Shown: in pieces, positions 1 to 8,661 of the stretch
How positions within the stretch are numbered: the stretch's first letter is position 1
Layout of the letters: each line of letters opens with the position of its first letter
DNA from: Proteus vulgaris
Lineage (GTDB): Bacteria > Pseudomonadota > Gammaproteobacteria > Enterobacterales > Enterobacteriaceae
Assembly (NCBI GenBank): GCA_901472505.1
Contig: LR590468.1
Coordinates: 434,001 to 498,000, forward strand
Reading direction: 5' to 3'
DNA: 64,000 nucleotides
Made by a program: the position numbers and the translations under genes
The notes under the pieces: generated by a model
Told to the model about the DNA's origin: nothing
The model's database searches: none
Seen by the model: only the letters and a program-made list of their open reading frames with translations

Positions 1-958
1 TGTGGGGCTATTTATTAATAATTTTTGTTGTGCTAATTGTGTTTTTGCTTTCTTATGCTTTAACATTCCCTTTAGTGTTATTCGTTGTTTATTATCTCGA
101 TAGACTAGACGATTAATATCAAATTGCTGATCTCTATTTTTGTTTTTATAAATATATTTTTGATTATCATGGAAGGAATAAGATGAACTACTATGAGATA
201 ACTGGTATTGATAAAACCAATAACCATAAGGGATATTCACACTTGCAGTATAAGCACGAGAATAGTGAGTATGAAGGAAATCTGTATTTGTTTTTAGTGA
301 AAAAATCCACTGCTCACCCAAGCCAAACAAAGAATCTATTGTTGTTGTATTAGTAAGTAAGATCTTTCCTGTTGTTTCTGTTCCCGAATTATCAATTGTT
401 AATCGATTCTTTAAAGGAAGTTTTTTAGCTTTTCGATTAATGGTTACAGATGAATATCCCACACTATCACTTGGTTGAATATCCAATGTATATTGCGTTG
501 TTGTTAATCGATTAAGCTGTTCTAATCCATGTTCTAAATCTCGTAGGTTTAAAATTTTCTCTTTGAAGGAAGGAAAAATAATATCAATTAATCTAGATGA
601 AACACCATTGATAGAAATATCTTTTATTCTACCTTCAATAATCTTTATTACTAACTTATGATTAGAAAGATCCTGCTCTGGAATAATAGCTTGTGAGGTT
701 ACATAACCTTTTTCAATATAATTATTAGTAATTGATTTAGCGATCTCATGCATATCATTTAATGTTAGACATTTTTTGTAGATACGGTGAAATTAATTTA
801 GATTTCTGTCTATAATCTAATAGAGTATTTTCTGTAAGATCAACTTTATCAATAAGAAAGCAATTACTATTTACATTTTTATTATTCGAAGAAAAACTAT
901 TTTTGCTAATGAGTAAAAATATAAAAAAGAATAAGTTTATTTTTTTAAATTTATGCAT
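1..958 (-). CDS. Two-partner secretion outer-membrane transporter (TpsB, ShlB/FhaC/HecB family), 5' part only, with a frame break
   Basis: The gene begins at 958 with a signal-peptide-like hydrophobic N-terminus and runs off the left edge, so only about 320 codons are seen. After the signal comes CFLIDKVDL, typical of the POTRA domain of ShlB-type transporters, then CLTLNDMHEIAKSITNNYIE and GYVTSQAIIPEQDLS, also family hallmarks. TpsB proteins are outer-membrane beta barrels that export large TpsA adhesins, haemolysins or CdiA toxins; the partner would lie beyond the left edge. The frame breaks in a run of six T at 772-777 (A on the coding strand): five A would join the two parts. This may be a sequencing error, a real mutation or a slippage switch. 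The family call is firm, the substrate unknown. Confidence 0.8.
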
Positions 959-1151
959 ATATAAGTCATCCTTAAAGAGATGTTTATATATTTACATAGG
1001 AAACGCATTTTAAAGGTTATCATTAAATAGTAGATGTATAAGGCTTTTGGAAAAAGTTCTTTCAGCAAATATTGACAAGTTTCTATTAACCCTATATTGC
1101 TAGATACTTAACTTGCACTTAGCTTACATTAAAAAAATAAGGCTAATAATA

Positions 1152-2618
1152 ATGAAACACTTACAACTCAACAAAACACAATTTCGCTTAAGCGATAAAC
1201 TCTGTTTACAAATTGACAATTTAGCCATAAATGAAGGTGAAAGTTGGGCATTTGTAGGCAGTAATGGAAGTGGCAAAACCGCCTTAGCAAACGCATTATG
1301 CCAAGAAGGTATTTTGCTCTCTGGTGAATTTATCAGCACATTTTCTCGTCCAATTAGCCTCTCTTTTGAAAAACAGCAAAAAATGATTGAAGAAGAGTGG
1401 CGTCGTAATAACACAGATTTATTAAGTGAAGGTGAAGAAGATACTGGCTTAACCGTTGCTCAAGTTATTCAAATGCAGGTTAAAGATGATGACAGATGCT
1501 TTTTACTAGCAAAGCAATTTGGTGTTGAATACCTTTTATCAAGACGTTTTAAATATCTATCTACTGGTGAATCTCGAAAAATATTGCTTATTCAACTTTT
1601 AATGAATAAACCTGATTTAATTATTTTAGATGAGCCTTTTGATGGATTAGATGTTGATTCTCGCCGTGCTTTAAATGAATTGCTAACACTATTACATCAA
1701 CAAAATCTGACTATCGTACTCATTCTAAATCGTTTTAATGATATTCCTGATTTTATTCAGTATGCAGGTCTACTCATTAATTGCGAATTAGTCGCCAACG
1801 GTGAGAAAGAGCAGGTTTTATCTGACTCTGTAATAGGGCAATTATCTCACAGCGAAACGCTGGAAAATCTCACATTACCTGAACAAGATCTACCTGATGC
1901 CATTCCTCAATTATCACCGACTCTTTCTCCTATCGTGTTAAAAGATGGCGTAGTGAGCTATAACGATAAACCTGTTCTTCACCATTTAAGCTGGGAAGTA
2001 AAACCTCAGCAACATTGGCAGATTTTAGGCCCTAATGGTGCAGGGAAATCGACGTTATTAAGTTTAATTACGGGCGATCACCCTCAAGGCTACAGCAATG
2101 ACTTGACGCTATTTGGTCGTAAAAGAGGAAGTGGTGAAACAGTTTGGGAAATTAAACGTCATATTGGTTATGTCAGTAATGCCTTGCATCAAAGTTATCG
2201 TGTTTCTTCAACGGTAAAAAATGTCATTATTTCAGGCTTTCATGACTCTATTGGCATTTATCAAGCCATTACAGATAAGCAGCTTAAACTTGCTGATGAA
2301 TGGTTAGCGTTAATTGGTTTAACCTCACATGCTAATCATCCATTCCATTCTTTATCGTGGGGTCAACAACGCTTAGTGTTAATTGTTAGAGCCTTAGTTA
2401 AACACCCTACCTTGCTTATTCTTGATGAACCACTACAAGGATTAGACACAACGAACCGGCTCTTAGTACAACGTTTTATCGATATCATGATAAGCCACAG
2501 TAATACGCAACTTTTGTTTGTAAGCCACCATCAAGAAGATGCGCCATCGTGTATTACTCATCGATTGACTTTTATTAAAGAAGGCGAAATTTATCGCTAC
2601 CAGCAAGAAATTTGTTAA
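1152..2618 (+). CDS. modF: ModF, duplicated ABC ATPase (molybdate/photorepair protein)
   Basis: 488-residue protein with two ABC ATPase domains in tandem and no membrane segments. The first has Walker A GSNGSGKT at about residues 36-43 and signature LSTGES; the second has GPNGAGKST and SWGQQR, followed by LILDEPLQGLD. Sequence and length match E. coli ModF closely throughout. ModF is a cytosolic ATPase linked to the mod (molybdate) locus and formerly named PhrA; its exact job is unsettled. I chose ATG 1152 rather than the in-frame ATG 1113 because the protein family starts there and AAGG lies about ten bases upstream. No modABC genes are nearby. It is divergent from the transporter gene on its left. 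Confidence 0.92.
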   Translation: MKHLQLNKTQFRLSDKLCLQIDNLAINEGESWAFVGSNGSGKTALANALCQEGILLSGEFISTFSRPISLSFEKQQKMIEEEWRRNNTDLLSEGEEDTGLTVAQVIQMQVKDDDRCFLLAKQFGVEYLLSRRFKYLSTGESRKILLIQLLMNKPDLIILDEPFDGLDVDSRRALNELLTLLHQQNLTIVLILNRFNDIPDFIQYAGLLINCELVANGEKEQVLSDSVIGQLSHSETLENLTLPEQDLPDAIPQLSPTLSPIVLKDGVVSYNDKPVLHHLSWEVKPQQHWQILGPNGAGKSTLLSLITGDHPQGYSNDLTLFGRKRGSGETVWEIKRHIGYVSNALHQSYRVSSTVKNVIISGFHDSIGIYQAITDKQLKLADEWLALIGLTSHANHPFHSLSWGQQRLVLIVRALVKHPTLLILDEPLQGLDTTNRLLVQRFIDIMISHSNTQLLFVSHHQEDAPSCITHRLTFIKEGEIYRYQQEIC

Positions 2619-2921
2619 ATGATGATTTTTACTGTCATAATCAGGGCAATGATTTTAGAAATTAACGCTAAACTTAGGTCTGAATTTTTATTTAAATCGA
2701 CATTTTTTGCTTGTTATTTAAACAATAATAAATAAAAGATCTGTCGTTTTTATGGACGTCATTTTCGTCTATTTTTTATACAAAACGGATATTTTGTTTT
2801 TTTACGCCGATCCCGCTAGATTAATAGCTTGAACGATTAAGCAAAAGGTGTGACAACTGTGCAATAATTCATCGAACAAACGACATTTTTGACTTAATCC
2901 CCCTTGTTTTGTCACTTATGT

Positions 2922-2950
2922 TTGGCGTTCTTGTCGATGATCCATATAAT
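2922..2950 (+). promoter_or_regulatory. Sigma-70 promoter for gpmA
   Basis: A perfect TATAAT -10 at 2945-2950 lies 17 bases from TTGGCG (4 of 6 consensus bases) at 2922-2927, on the coding strand about 50 bases upstream of the gpmA start. In the rest of the 388-base gap (2619-3006) I see no gene and no clear second signal. Confidence 0.65.
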
Positions 2951-3006
2951 GATTGAAGTGCTAATTTTAAACTTATATTAAGAAAGTAATTATAGGAGTC
3001 TAAACT

Positions 3007-3759
3007 ATGGCAGTAACTAAGCTTGTGCTAGTTCGACACGGTGAAAGTGTATGGAACAAAGAAAACCGTTTTACAGGCTGGACTGACGTTGAGCTGTCCG
3101 AAAAAGGCCGTAATGAAGCGCAAGAAGCAGGTAAACTGCTGAAAGCTGAAGGTTTCGTATTTGACTATGCATATACTTCTGTTCTGAAACGCGCAATTCA
3201 CACCCTGTGGAACATTCTTGATCAAGTTGATCAACAATGGCTGCCAGTTGAAAAATGCTGGAAATTAAACGAACGTCATTACGGTGCTCTGCAAGGCTTA
3301 AACAAAGCTGAAACTGCTGAAAAATATGGTGATGAGCAAGTTAAACAATGGCGTCGTGGTTTTGCTATCACTCCACCAGAATTAACTAAAGACGATGAAC
3401 GTTTCCCAGGTAAAGATCCTCGTTATGCATCTTTAACTGCGGCAGAACTGCCATTAACAGAAAGCCTAGCATTAACTATCGACCGTGTAACACCATACTG
3501 GGAAGAAGTTATCAAACCACGTGTTGCTTCTGGTGAGAAAGTGATTATTGCAGCTCACGGTAACTCACTGCGTGCTCTGGTTAAATACCTAGACAACATG
3601 AGCGAAGATGAAATTCTTGAGCTGAATATCCCAACAGCTGTACCTTTAGTTTACGAATTTGATGAAAACATGAAACCAATCAAACGTTACTACTTAGGTA
3701 ATGCTGACGAAATCGCAGCAAAAGCAGCCGCTGTTGCTAACCAAGGTAAAGCGAAATAA
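3007..3759 (+). CDS. gpmA: 2,3-bisphosphoglycerate-dependent phosphoglycerate mutase
   Basis: 250-residue cytosolic enzyme interconverting 3-phosphoglycerate and 2-phosphoglycerate in glycolysis. The phosphohistidine signature LVRHGES is at residues 8-14 with His11 as the catalytic nucleophile, followed by FTGWTDV. The second catalytic His is in [11 protein letters not shown] near residue 184. Length is the same as E. coli GpmA. The start has a good Shine-Dalgarno (TAGGAG) and the gene is monocistronic, with its own promoter and a strong terminator. In E. coli gpmA is next to aroG; here an accessory cassette separates them. Confidence 0.97.
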   Translation: MAVTKLVLVRHGESVWNKENRFTGWTDVELSEKGRNEAQEAGKLLKAEGFVFDYAYTSVLKRAIHTLWNILDQVDQQWLPVEKCWKLNERHYGALQGLNKAETAEKYGDEQVKQWRRGFAITPPELTKDDERFPGKDPRYASLTAAELPLTESLALTIDRVTPYWEEVIKPRVASGEKVIIAAHGNSLRALVKYLDNMSEDEILELNIPTAVPLVYEFDENMKPIKRYYLGNADEIAAKAAAVANQGKAK

Positions 3760-3796
3760 TTTTGCTTTAAATCTATTTATTTAGGTTTATATTATA

Positions 3797-3826
3797 AATA
3801 CCGCTAGAAATAGCGGTATTTTTTTA
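3797..3826 (+). terminator. Rho-independent terminator of gpmA
   Basis: Perfect inverted repeat AATACCGCTA / TAGCGGTATT with a GAAA loop, followed by a run of T, 37 bases after the gpmA stop. Confidence 0.9.
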
Positions 3827-4027
3827 TATTAAATTTCTAGATTTCAATTTTTTCACATTGTTGTTTATTTTACATTAAAAATATAATATTTAACTCGATA
3901 GTATTAATTAAAAAATATTAAATTATCACTTGCAGTTATTAAGTATTTAATATTAGATTTTAAGTAATTTAATTATTTATAAATATAAAACGCTTATAAC
4001 AAACGCATATTAAAATAGGGATATTTT

Positions 4028-4948
4028 ATGTCTGAGTGTAATTATAACTCTTATGGATCTTGGTGATATTGTTCTCCAGAAGGGTGAATTTTAGAACTTC
4101 ATGAACAACCTTTTTATACAGAAAGACAAGCACTATCTCGCTCACTCAGAAAAGGGTATGAAAATCTAAAAAATAAATCATTAGAAGAAATGGCCGAGGC
4201 TATTTCAGATCAAGCCGTATCAGGTACTCTCGGCCTCATTGAAACAACAGCACTGGGTCTAGATAGATTATCTGATGTTTATCTTTATCACCATTTATTA
4301 CGAGCACCTCCCTCAAAAAATCCCGTTTTTGATAGAGATGTCGAAGCGATACATCTTTTAGTTTATGCTAAAAATCCTTCTGAAGTTGTAAATATTGCAG
4401 GAACTATTATTGGTGAGTATATTTATGAAAATTTAGATGAACAACAAAAAAATGAATTGAATAAAATACTAAATACAAGAGAATTATCCATTGATACAGA
4501 TGCAACCAAATATAAAGTTAATGAACTTGCATACTATAATGGATTTAATGAAGTACCATCCTTTATAGAAAATACCGTAGTAAGAAAATTACTATTATCC
4601 ATAATTATTTACCTAATTACCAGAAGTGCAATTTTAAGATTAAACATATTTAAATCAAAAGCAAGTTTAAAAAACAAAAAAAAATTATCAAAAGGATGGA
4701 TAGATATTACAATTGTTTTAGTGAGCTCTTATGGTTTTATAGAAAAATTAGATAGAGCATCTAGACGATTACGAGCTCTTAGTCCGGAGTTATATTATAG
4801 ATTAGATAATAAGCAACTATCTTTAACTTATCTTTTTTTTGAAGAAGATATTAGCCCTATTCTAAATATAATAGAGAATAAAAACTCGCATGATACATAC
4901 GAGCTTTTACAAGCTTATGTTGCTTTATTAAATTCAAAAAATAATTAA
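4028..4948 (+). pseudogene. Unknown protein, possible type VI secretion effector, interrupted by two in-frame UGA codons
   Basis: An ATG at 4028 with TAGGG upstream opens a frame that runs to 4948 (307 codons) but meets UGA at 4064-4066 and 4085-4087. Downstream, the frame is open from codon 21 with no other stop. Residues around the stops read SW-stop-Y and EG-stop-I, so both positions could once have been Trp (TGG to TGA). The remainder has an amphipathic stretch, then hydrophobic segments at about residues 187-203 and 224-238 with a Lys-rich loop between, as in a membrane-acting protein. I do not recognise the family. It is convergent with, and overlaps by four bases, an hcp gene, and a Sel1-repeat gene follows; this suggests a T6SS effector. 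A shorter product from ATG 4190 is possible but has only a weak ribosome site. Confidence 0.55.
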
Positions 4949-5412
4949 TCTGCGATACTACATCCTGATGTTCCTGCAATATGGTGGCTACAAGTTATGT
5001 CTCTATATTGCACAAGAACAGACTCTTCCGGTTGGGAACTATTACTATTTATACTATGTGGATAACGAGTAGAATAATCGACAATAGAAGCTTGATTTAA
5101 TACAATAGTATAATATTTTTCATTTTTACCGTGCTGTGAAGTTCTATAAAAATCAAATGTTAATTTAAGAACTTCATTATTAGAAATAGCAACTAATCAC
5201 AAAGGTGATGATTTATCAATATTTTTAATAAACTCTATTGGATGATGAGATACATTTTAATTTCTTGTTATCGTGCTACTATATTCAATAATAATAATTT
5301 CATCTTCCTTTCCTTCTTGGCATTTATTTCCAATAGAGTCAACTGTTCCACATCCTCTTGAAATCAAACCTTGTTGTTTTCCTTCGATTATTAAATAAAT
5401 TAAGTTTCCCAT
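4945..5412 (-). pseudogene. hcp: Hcp (TssD) type VI secretion tube protein with two in-frame stop codons
   Basis: Reading the minus strand from ATG 5412 gives a 155-residue Hcp-family protein: start MGNLIYLIIEGKQQGLIS, then GCGTVDSIGNK, NVSHHPIEFIKNIDKSSP, AISNNEVL, FDFYRTS and a C-terminal AGTSGCSIAD. These are conserved blocks of the enterobacterial Hcp family, whose hexameric rings form the T6SS tube and carry effectors in their lumen. UAA interrupts it between TRN and NVSHH (plus 5254-5256) where Hcp commonly has Gln, and UGA after SSPL (plus 5194-5196). There is no frameshift. Both stops can arise by single C-to-T or G-to-A changes. It is convergent with the putative effector and divergent from the Sel1 gene, a common orphan hcp-effector-immunity layout. 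Confidence 0.82.
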
Positions 5413-5501
5413 TTTATTTTTTTAATCCTTTAATTATAATAATCTCAAATATACTACTATAATAAAACATTAAAAATAAAATAAAGAATAGGGACATTAA
5501 T

Positions 5502-6308
5502 ATGAAATTAAAAATAGCTACCATTCTATTTATCATTATTATGATTATAATAATGTTTGTTTTATTTCCATTTAAGGAGGATAAAATAAATGATCCTTCT
5601 CCATCTCTATTTAAACAAAGTCTTTCACATTATCAACTTTACTTAGGCGATATTTATTTTACTAAGAATGATAAAAACAAAGCCCGCAAGTTTTATTTAT
5701 TATCTGCTTATAACGAGAATGCGGAAGCTCAAGCAAAAATAGGTTCTTTCTACATTAATGGAAATTTATATTTCCCTAAAGATTATAAACTGGCCATGAA
5801 GTGGCTATTAAAATCGTCTAGTAAAAATAATCCTACTGCACAGTTTTATATAGGATATATGTATGATGATGGTTTAGGTATTATACAAAATTACTATACA
5901 GCAATTGAATGGTATTTAAAGTCTGCAGAGCAGAATTTTAGTAGAGCACAGAATAATCTAGGTCTTTTATATTTAGATGGTCTTGGTACTAAACAAGACT
6001 ACGAAAAAGCAATGGAGTGGTATTTAAAAGCAGTTAGTAATGGACATATCAAAACAAACAATAATATTGCTTATTCATATCAACATGGCTTAGGAGTTGA
6101 GCAGGATTATCAGAAAGCAATGACCTTCTATTTAAAGGCGGCTGAAGATAATGATCCCTCAGCTATTTATAATATCGGTTATTTGTATGAAAAAGGATTG
6201 GGTGTCATTGCTGACAAAGAAAAAGCATGTGAATGGTATCAAAAGTCATATGAGCTTGGATTTAAACCCGCTAAATTTAGGCTTGATCTACTGAAGATAC
6301 ATGATTAA
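5502..6308 (+). CDS. Membrane-anchored Sel1-repeat protein, probable immunity protein
   Basis: 268 residues. The N-terminus has a strongly hydrophobic segment at about residues 4-24 (signal anchor or uncleaved signal). From about residue 65 to the end there are five or six Sel1-like repeats, each of about 36 residues with the pattern A-x-x-x-LG-x-x-Y-x-x-GLG-x-x-x-D-Y-x-K-A-x-x-WY-x-KA. Sel1 repeats form alpha-helical solenoids that bind other proteins, and such proteins are often immunity partners of T6SS effectors. The frame is intact, unlike its two neighbours. It has its own ribosome site (ATAGGGACATT), very like that of the 4028 gene. The immunity role is inferred from context only. Confidence 0.75.
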   Translation: MKLKIATILFIIIMIIIMFVLFPFKEDKINDPSPSLFKQSLSHYQLYLGDIYFTKNDKNKARKFYLLSAYNENAEAQAKIGSFYINGNLYFPKDYKLAMKWLLKSSSKNNPTAQFYIGYMYDDGLGIIQNYYTAIEWYLKSAEQNFSRAQNNLGLLYLDGLGTKQDYEKAMEWYLKAVSNGHIKTNNNIAYSYQHGLGVEQDYQKAMTFYLKAAEDNDPSAIYNIGYLYEKGLGVIADKEKACEWYQKSYELGFKPAKFRLDLLKIHD

Positions 6309-6321
6309 CTTATTTTTTCAT

Positions 6322-6356
6322 AAAAAAATACCGTTGATTAATTATCAACGGTATTA
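6322..6356. terminator. Bidirectional terminator between the Sel1 gene and aroG
   Basis: Hairpin with arms AATACCGTTGAT / ATCAACGGTATT lies between the convergent Sel1 and aroG genes. A run of A on its left serves as a U-tract for the minus strand (aroG). Confidence 0.8.
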
Positions 6357-6382
6357 CAGTTTGTGTGCTGAAATAATATCAG

Positions 6383-7436
6383 TTAACCGCGACGAGCGAC
6401 AACTGCATCTGCTAATTGGCGTAACAGCGTTTCAGTATCATCCCAACCAATACAAGCATCAGTGATACTTTTACCGTAAACCAAAGGTTCACCGCTCTCT
6501 AATGACTGGCTACCTTCCACTAAATGGCTTTCAACCATAACACCAATTAATGCTTTTTCACCTGAACTAATTTGTTGACAGATATCAGCACCAACTTCCA
6601 TTTGTTTCTCAAATTTCTTGCAACTATTAGCGTGGCTGAAGTCAACCATCACATTTTGTGGTAAACCTGCTTTTTTAAGCCCTTCTTTTACTGCTGCAAC
6701 ATGTTCAGCGCTGTAATTTGGCTCTTTACCACCACGTAAAATAATATGACAATCACCATTACCTGCTGTGCGCACAATGGCTGAATGGCCCCATTTAGTG
6801 ACAGAAAGAAAACAGTGTGGCGATCCCGCGGCATTAATTGCATCAATAGCAACTTTAATGGTTCCATCTGTACCATTTTTAAAACCAACAGGACAAGACA
6901 AGCCAGACGAAAGCTCACGGTGTACTTGAGATTCTGTAGTACGAGCACCAATGGCACCCCAACTCATTAAATCAGCAACATATTGAGGCGTTATCATATC
7001 TAAAAACTCGCCAGCTGTTGGCAAGCCACTATCGTTGATGGTTAATAAAAGATTACGAGCAATACGTAAACCCTTCATTAATATCAAAGGTATGATCCAT
7101 ATGAGGATCATTAATTAAACCTTTCCAGCCTACGGTTGTACGTGGTTTTTCAAAATAAACACGCATAACAATTTCAAGTTTATCTTTAAGCTCTTCTCTA
7201 ATGAGGCTTAACCGTTGCGCATACTCCAACGCAGCTTTCGGATCATGAATAGAACAAGGTCCAATTACTACTAATAGACGATCATCTTTTCCTGCTAGGA
7301 TTTGATGAATAGCTTCACGGGCATGACGAACTGTAAAAGCCGCATTATCAGTCGCTGGAAACTTTTCCAATAAAGCGACGGGCGGTAAGAGTTCATTAAT
7401 TTGTGTTATTTTAAGGTCATCATTTTGATAATTCAT
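6383..7436 (-). CDS. aroG: DAHP synthase, AroG type, with a probable sequencing frameshift
   Basis: 3-deoxy-D-arabino-heptulosonate-7-phosphate synthase joins phosphoenolpyruvate and erythrose 4-phosphate in the first step of the shikimate pathway. Sequence follows E. coli AroG (Phe-sensitive isozyme) from MNYQNDDLKITQINELLPP to DAVVARRG, with GPCSIHDP, GARTTESQVHRE and KNGTDG motifs. The frame breaks at CCC 7071-7073 (GGG on the coding strand): two G restore INEGLRIARNLLL and give 350 residues, the E. coli length. The assignment to AroG rather than AroF or AroH rests on overall similarity. Monocistronic, ending at a shared terminator. Confidence 0.93.
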
Positions 7437-7512
7437 TCCCGTGTATCCACTCTTTTATGTTATCTAGTCAATGTTATTATTGCTTTCCCAATCTAACCAT
7501 TCGTTTTCTATC

Positions 7513-7530
7513 TGTAAACACCCTTTCACC
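7513..7530. promoter_or_regulatory. Possible TyrR box upstream of aroG
   Basis: TGTAAA, six bases, TTCACC resembles the TyrR box TGTAAA-N6-TTTACA (four of six in the second arm), 77-94 bases upstream of aroG. E. coli aroG is TyrR-controlled. Weak match; suggestion only. Confidence 0.3.
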
Positions 7531-7643
7531 CTAAAGTATCTATAGTCACCTTTCTAAAAAATCGCCAAAAATGGAAATAGCGCACTTAAGCAAAATAATG
7601 ATTTGAAATTGCGTTAAAGATAAGAATAAAAACAATGAATAGT

Positions 7644-7680
7644 AAGGCTGGAGAGAAAGATAACTCTACCAGCCTTTTTT
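7644..7680 (+). terminator. Strong hairpin with plus-strand U-tract between aroG and pnuC
   Basis: Arms AAGGCTGGAGAG / CTCT-A-CCAGCCTT with one bulge are followed on the plus strand by a T-run. The flanking genes are both on the minus strand; in that direction pnuC's 3' end meets the hairpin, but the U-tract after it is poor. It may be pnuC's terminator, or that of an unseen plus-strand RNA. Confidence 0.6.
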
Positions 7681-7681
7681 A

Positions 7682-8410
7682 TTAGGAGAGATAATTATTT
7701 CTGCTAGTACGTTTTGCTGTTTTGATCCACAAACGAGAGCCATTAATCGCGATGGCCAATAAAATAATATATTCAACAGACATGGCATAAACACCTTGCT
7801 TGTAAAATATAACGATACTAATCACGTTGATCACGGACCAAATTAACCAGTTTTCAACTAATTTCCGCGTCATTAAGATCATCGCCACAATAGAAAGAAC
7901 CGTCATTGTAGAATCCCAGAATGGGTAAGCATCAGGTTCAAGCACTGGCGTAGCTAAATTTGCACCAAAGACATTTAAGATATCAACAGCAATAATGGCT
8001 AAATAACCAAATACAGTATCAATATTAAAGGTCAAAGCGACAATAGCAGCTATTGAAACAATAATTAAAAAAAGACGATGGCTTGGTTTTAACCAACGAA
8101 TTCTTAGTTCAGCTTGCTCAAAATCATTTACTCTGCTCCATGCGTACCATCCATAAATATTGGCTGCAAAGAAGAAAATTTGAAGCAATAAACTCGCATA
8201 TAACTGAATTTGGAAAAAGATAATGGCAAATAAGGTGACGTTAATCAGTCCAAATAAGTAATTAATTATTTTTTCCTGACTTGCAAGCCATATACATAAG
8301 AGACCTGCTATAGTGCCCACAGCTTCAATCCACGAAAGTGGGTATCCACCTTGCCCAAGTGGAATATTGACTAAAATATTATTGATACTAAACCAACTCA
8401 TGACATCCAT
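7682..8410 (-). CDS. pnuC: Nicotinamide riboside transporter PnuC
   Basis: 242-residue inner-membrane protein with about seven hydrophobic helices, closely similar to E. coli PnuC from IEAVGTIAGLLCIWLAS through LLLQIFFFAANIYGWYAWSR to EPDAYPFWDS and MSVEYIILLAIAINGSRLW. PnuC imports nicotinamide riboside by facilitated diffusion; intracellular phosphorylation traps it for NAD synthesis. The Trp-rich substrate motif WNxWxxW region is represented by NWLIWSVINVISIV. The start has GGGG nine to ten bases upstream. nadA, its partner in E. coli, is absent here. Two in-frame ATG codons (8410, 8401) are both plausible. Confidence 0.92.
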   Translation of the reverse strand: MDVMSWFSINNILVNIPLGQGGYPLSWIEAVGTIAGLLCIWLASQEKIINYLFGLINVTLFAIIFFQIQLYASLLLQIFFFAANIYGWYAWSRVNDFEQAELRIRWLKPSHRLFLIIVSIAAIVALTFNIDTVFGYLAIIAVDILNVFGANLATPVLEPDAYPFWDSTMTVLSIVAMILMTRKLVENWLIWSVINVISIVIFYKQGVYAMSVEYIILLAIAINGSRLWIKTAKRTSRNNYLS

Positions 8411-8661
8411 TTTACAACCCCGACTTAATCATAGAAAAAAACAAAGAAAATATGGGTTATTGCGACATCTTTGCAAAGTAGTAAAGATATATTATAAATT
8501 CATATTTATAATGGTACTTAGTTTTTAATACTAAACATTATATTATTGAGCTATAAAAATAACAAAAAAGTGTTTTATATACTAAACAAATTATTCTAAT
8601 TTACGCTTTAAACAATAAAAACGACAAATAACTTTATACATTTTAATTATTAGAGAGAAAT

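Noticed and set aside
755..958. A separate 67-codon gene
   Set aside because: It is the N-terminal part of the TpsB transporter, split off by one extra base in a poly-A tract; the conserved block continues in the next frame.
4028..4066. A 12-codon leader peptide (MSECNYNSYGSW)
   Set aside because: In phase with the long downstream frame and with protein-like sequence continuing past both UGA codons; no attenuator hairpin is seen.
8519..8533. TTAGT-N5-ACTAA inverted repeat upstream of pnuC as a NadR box
   Set aside because: It does not match the NadR consensus (TGTTTA-N6-TAAACA) well enough, and AT-rich palindromes are common here.
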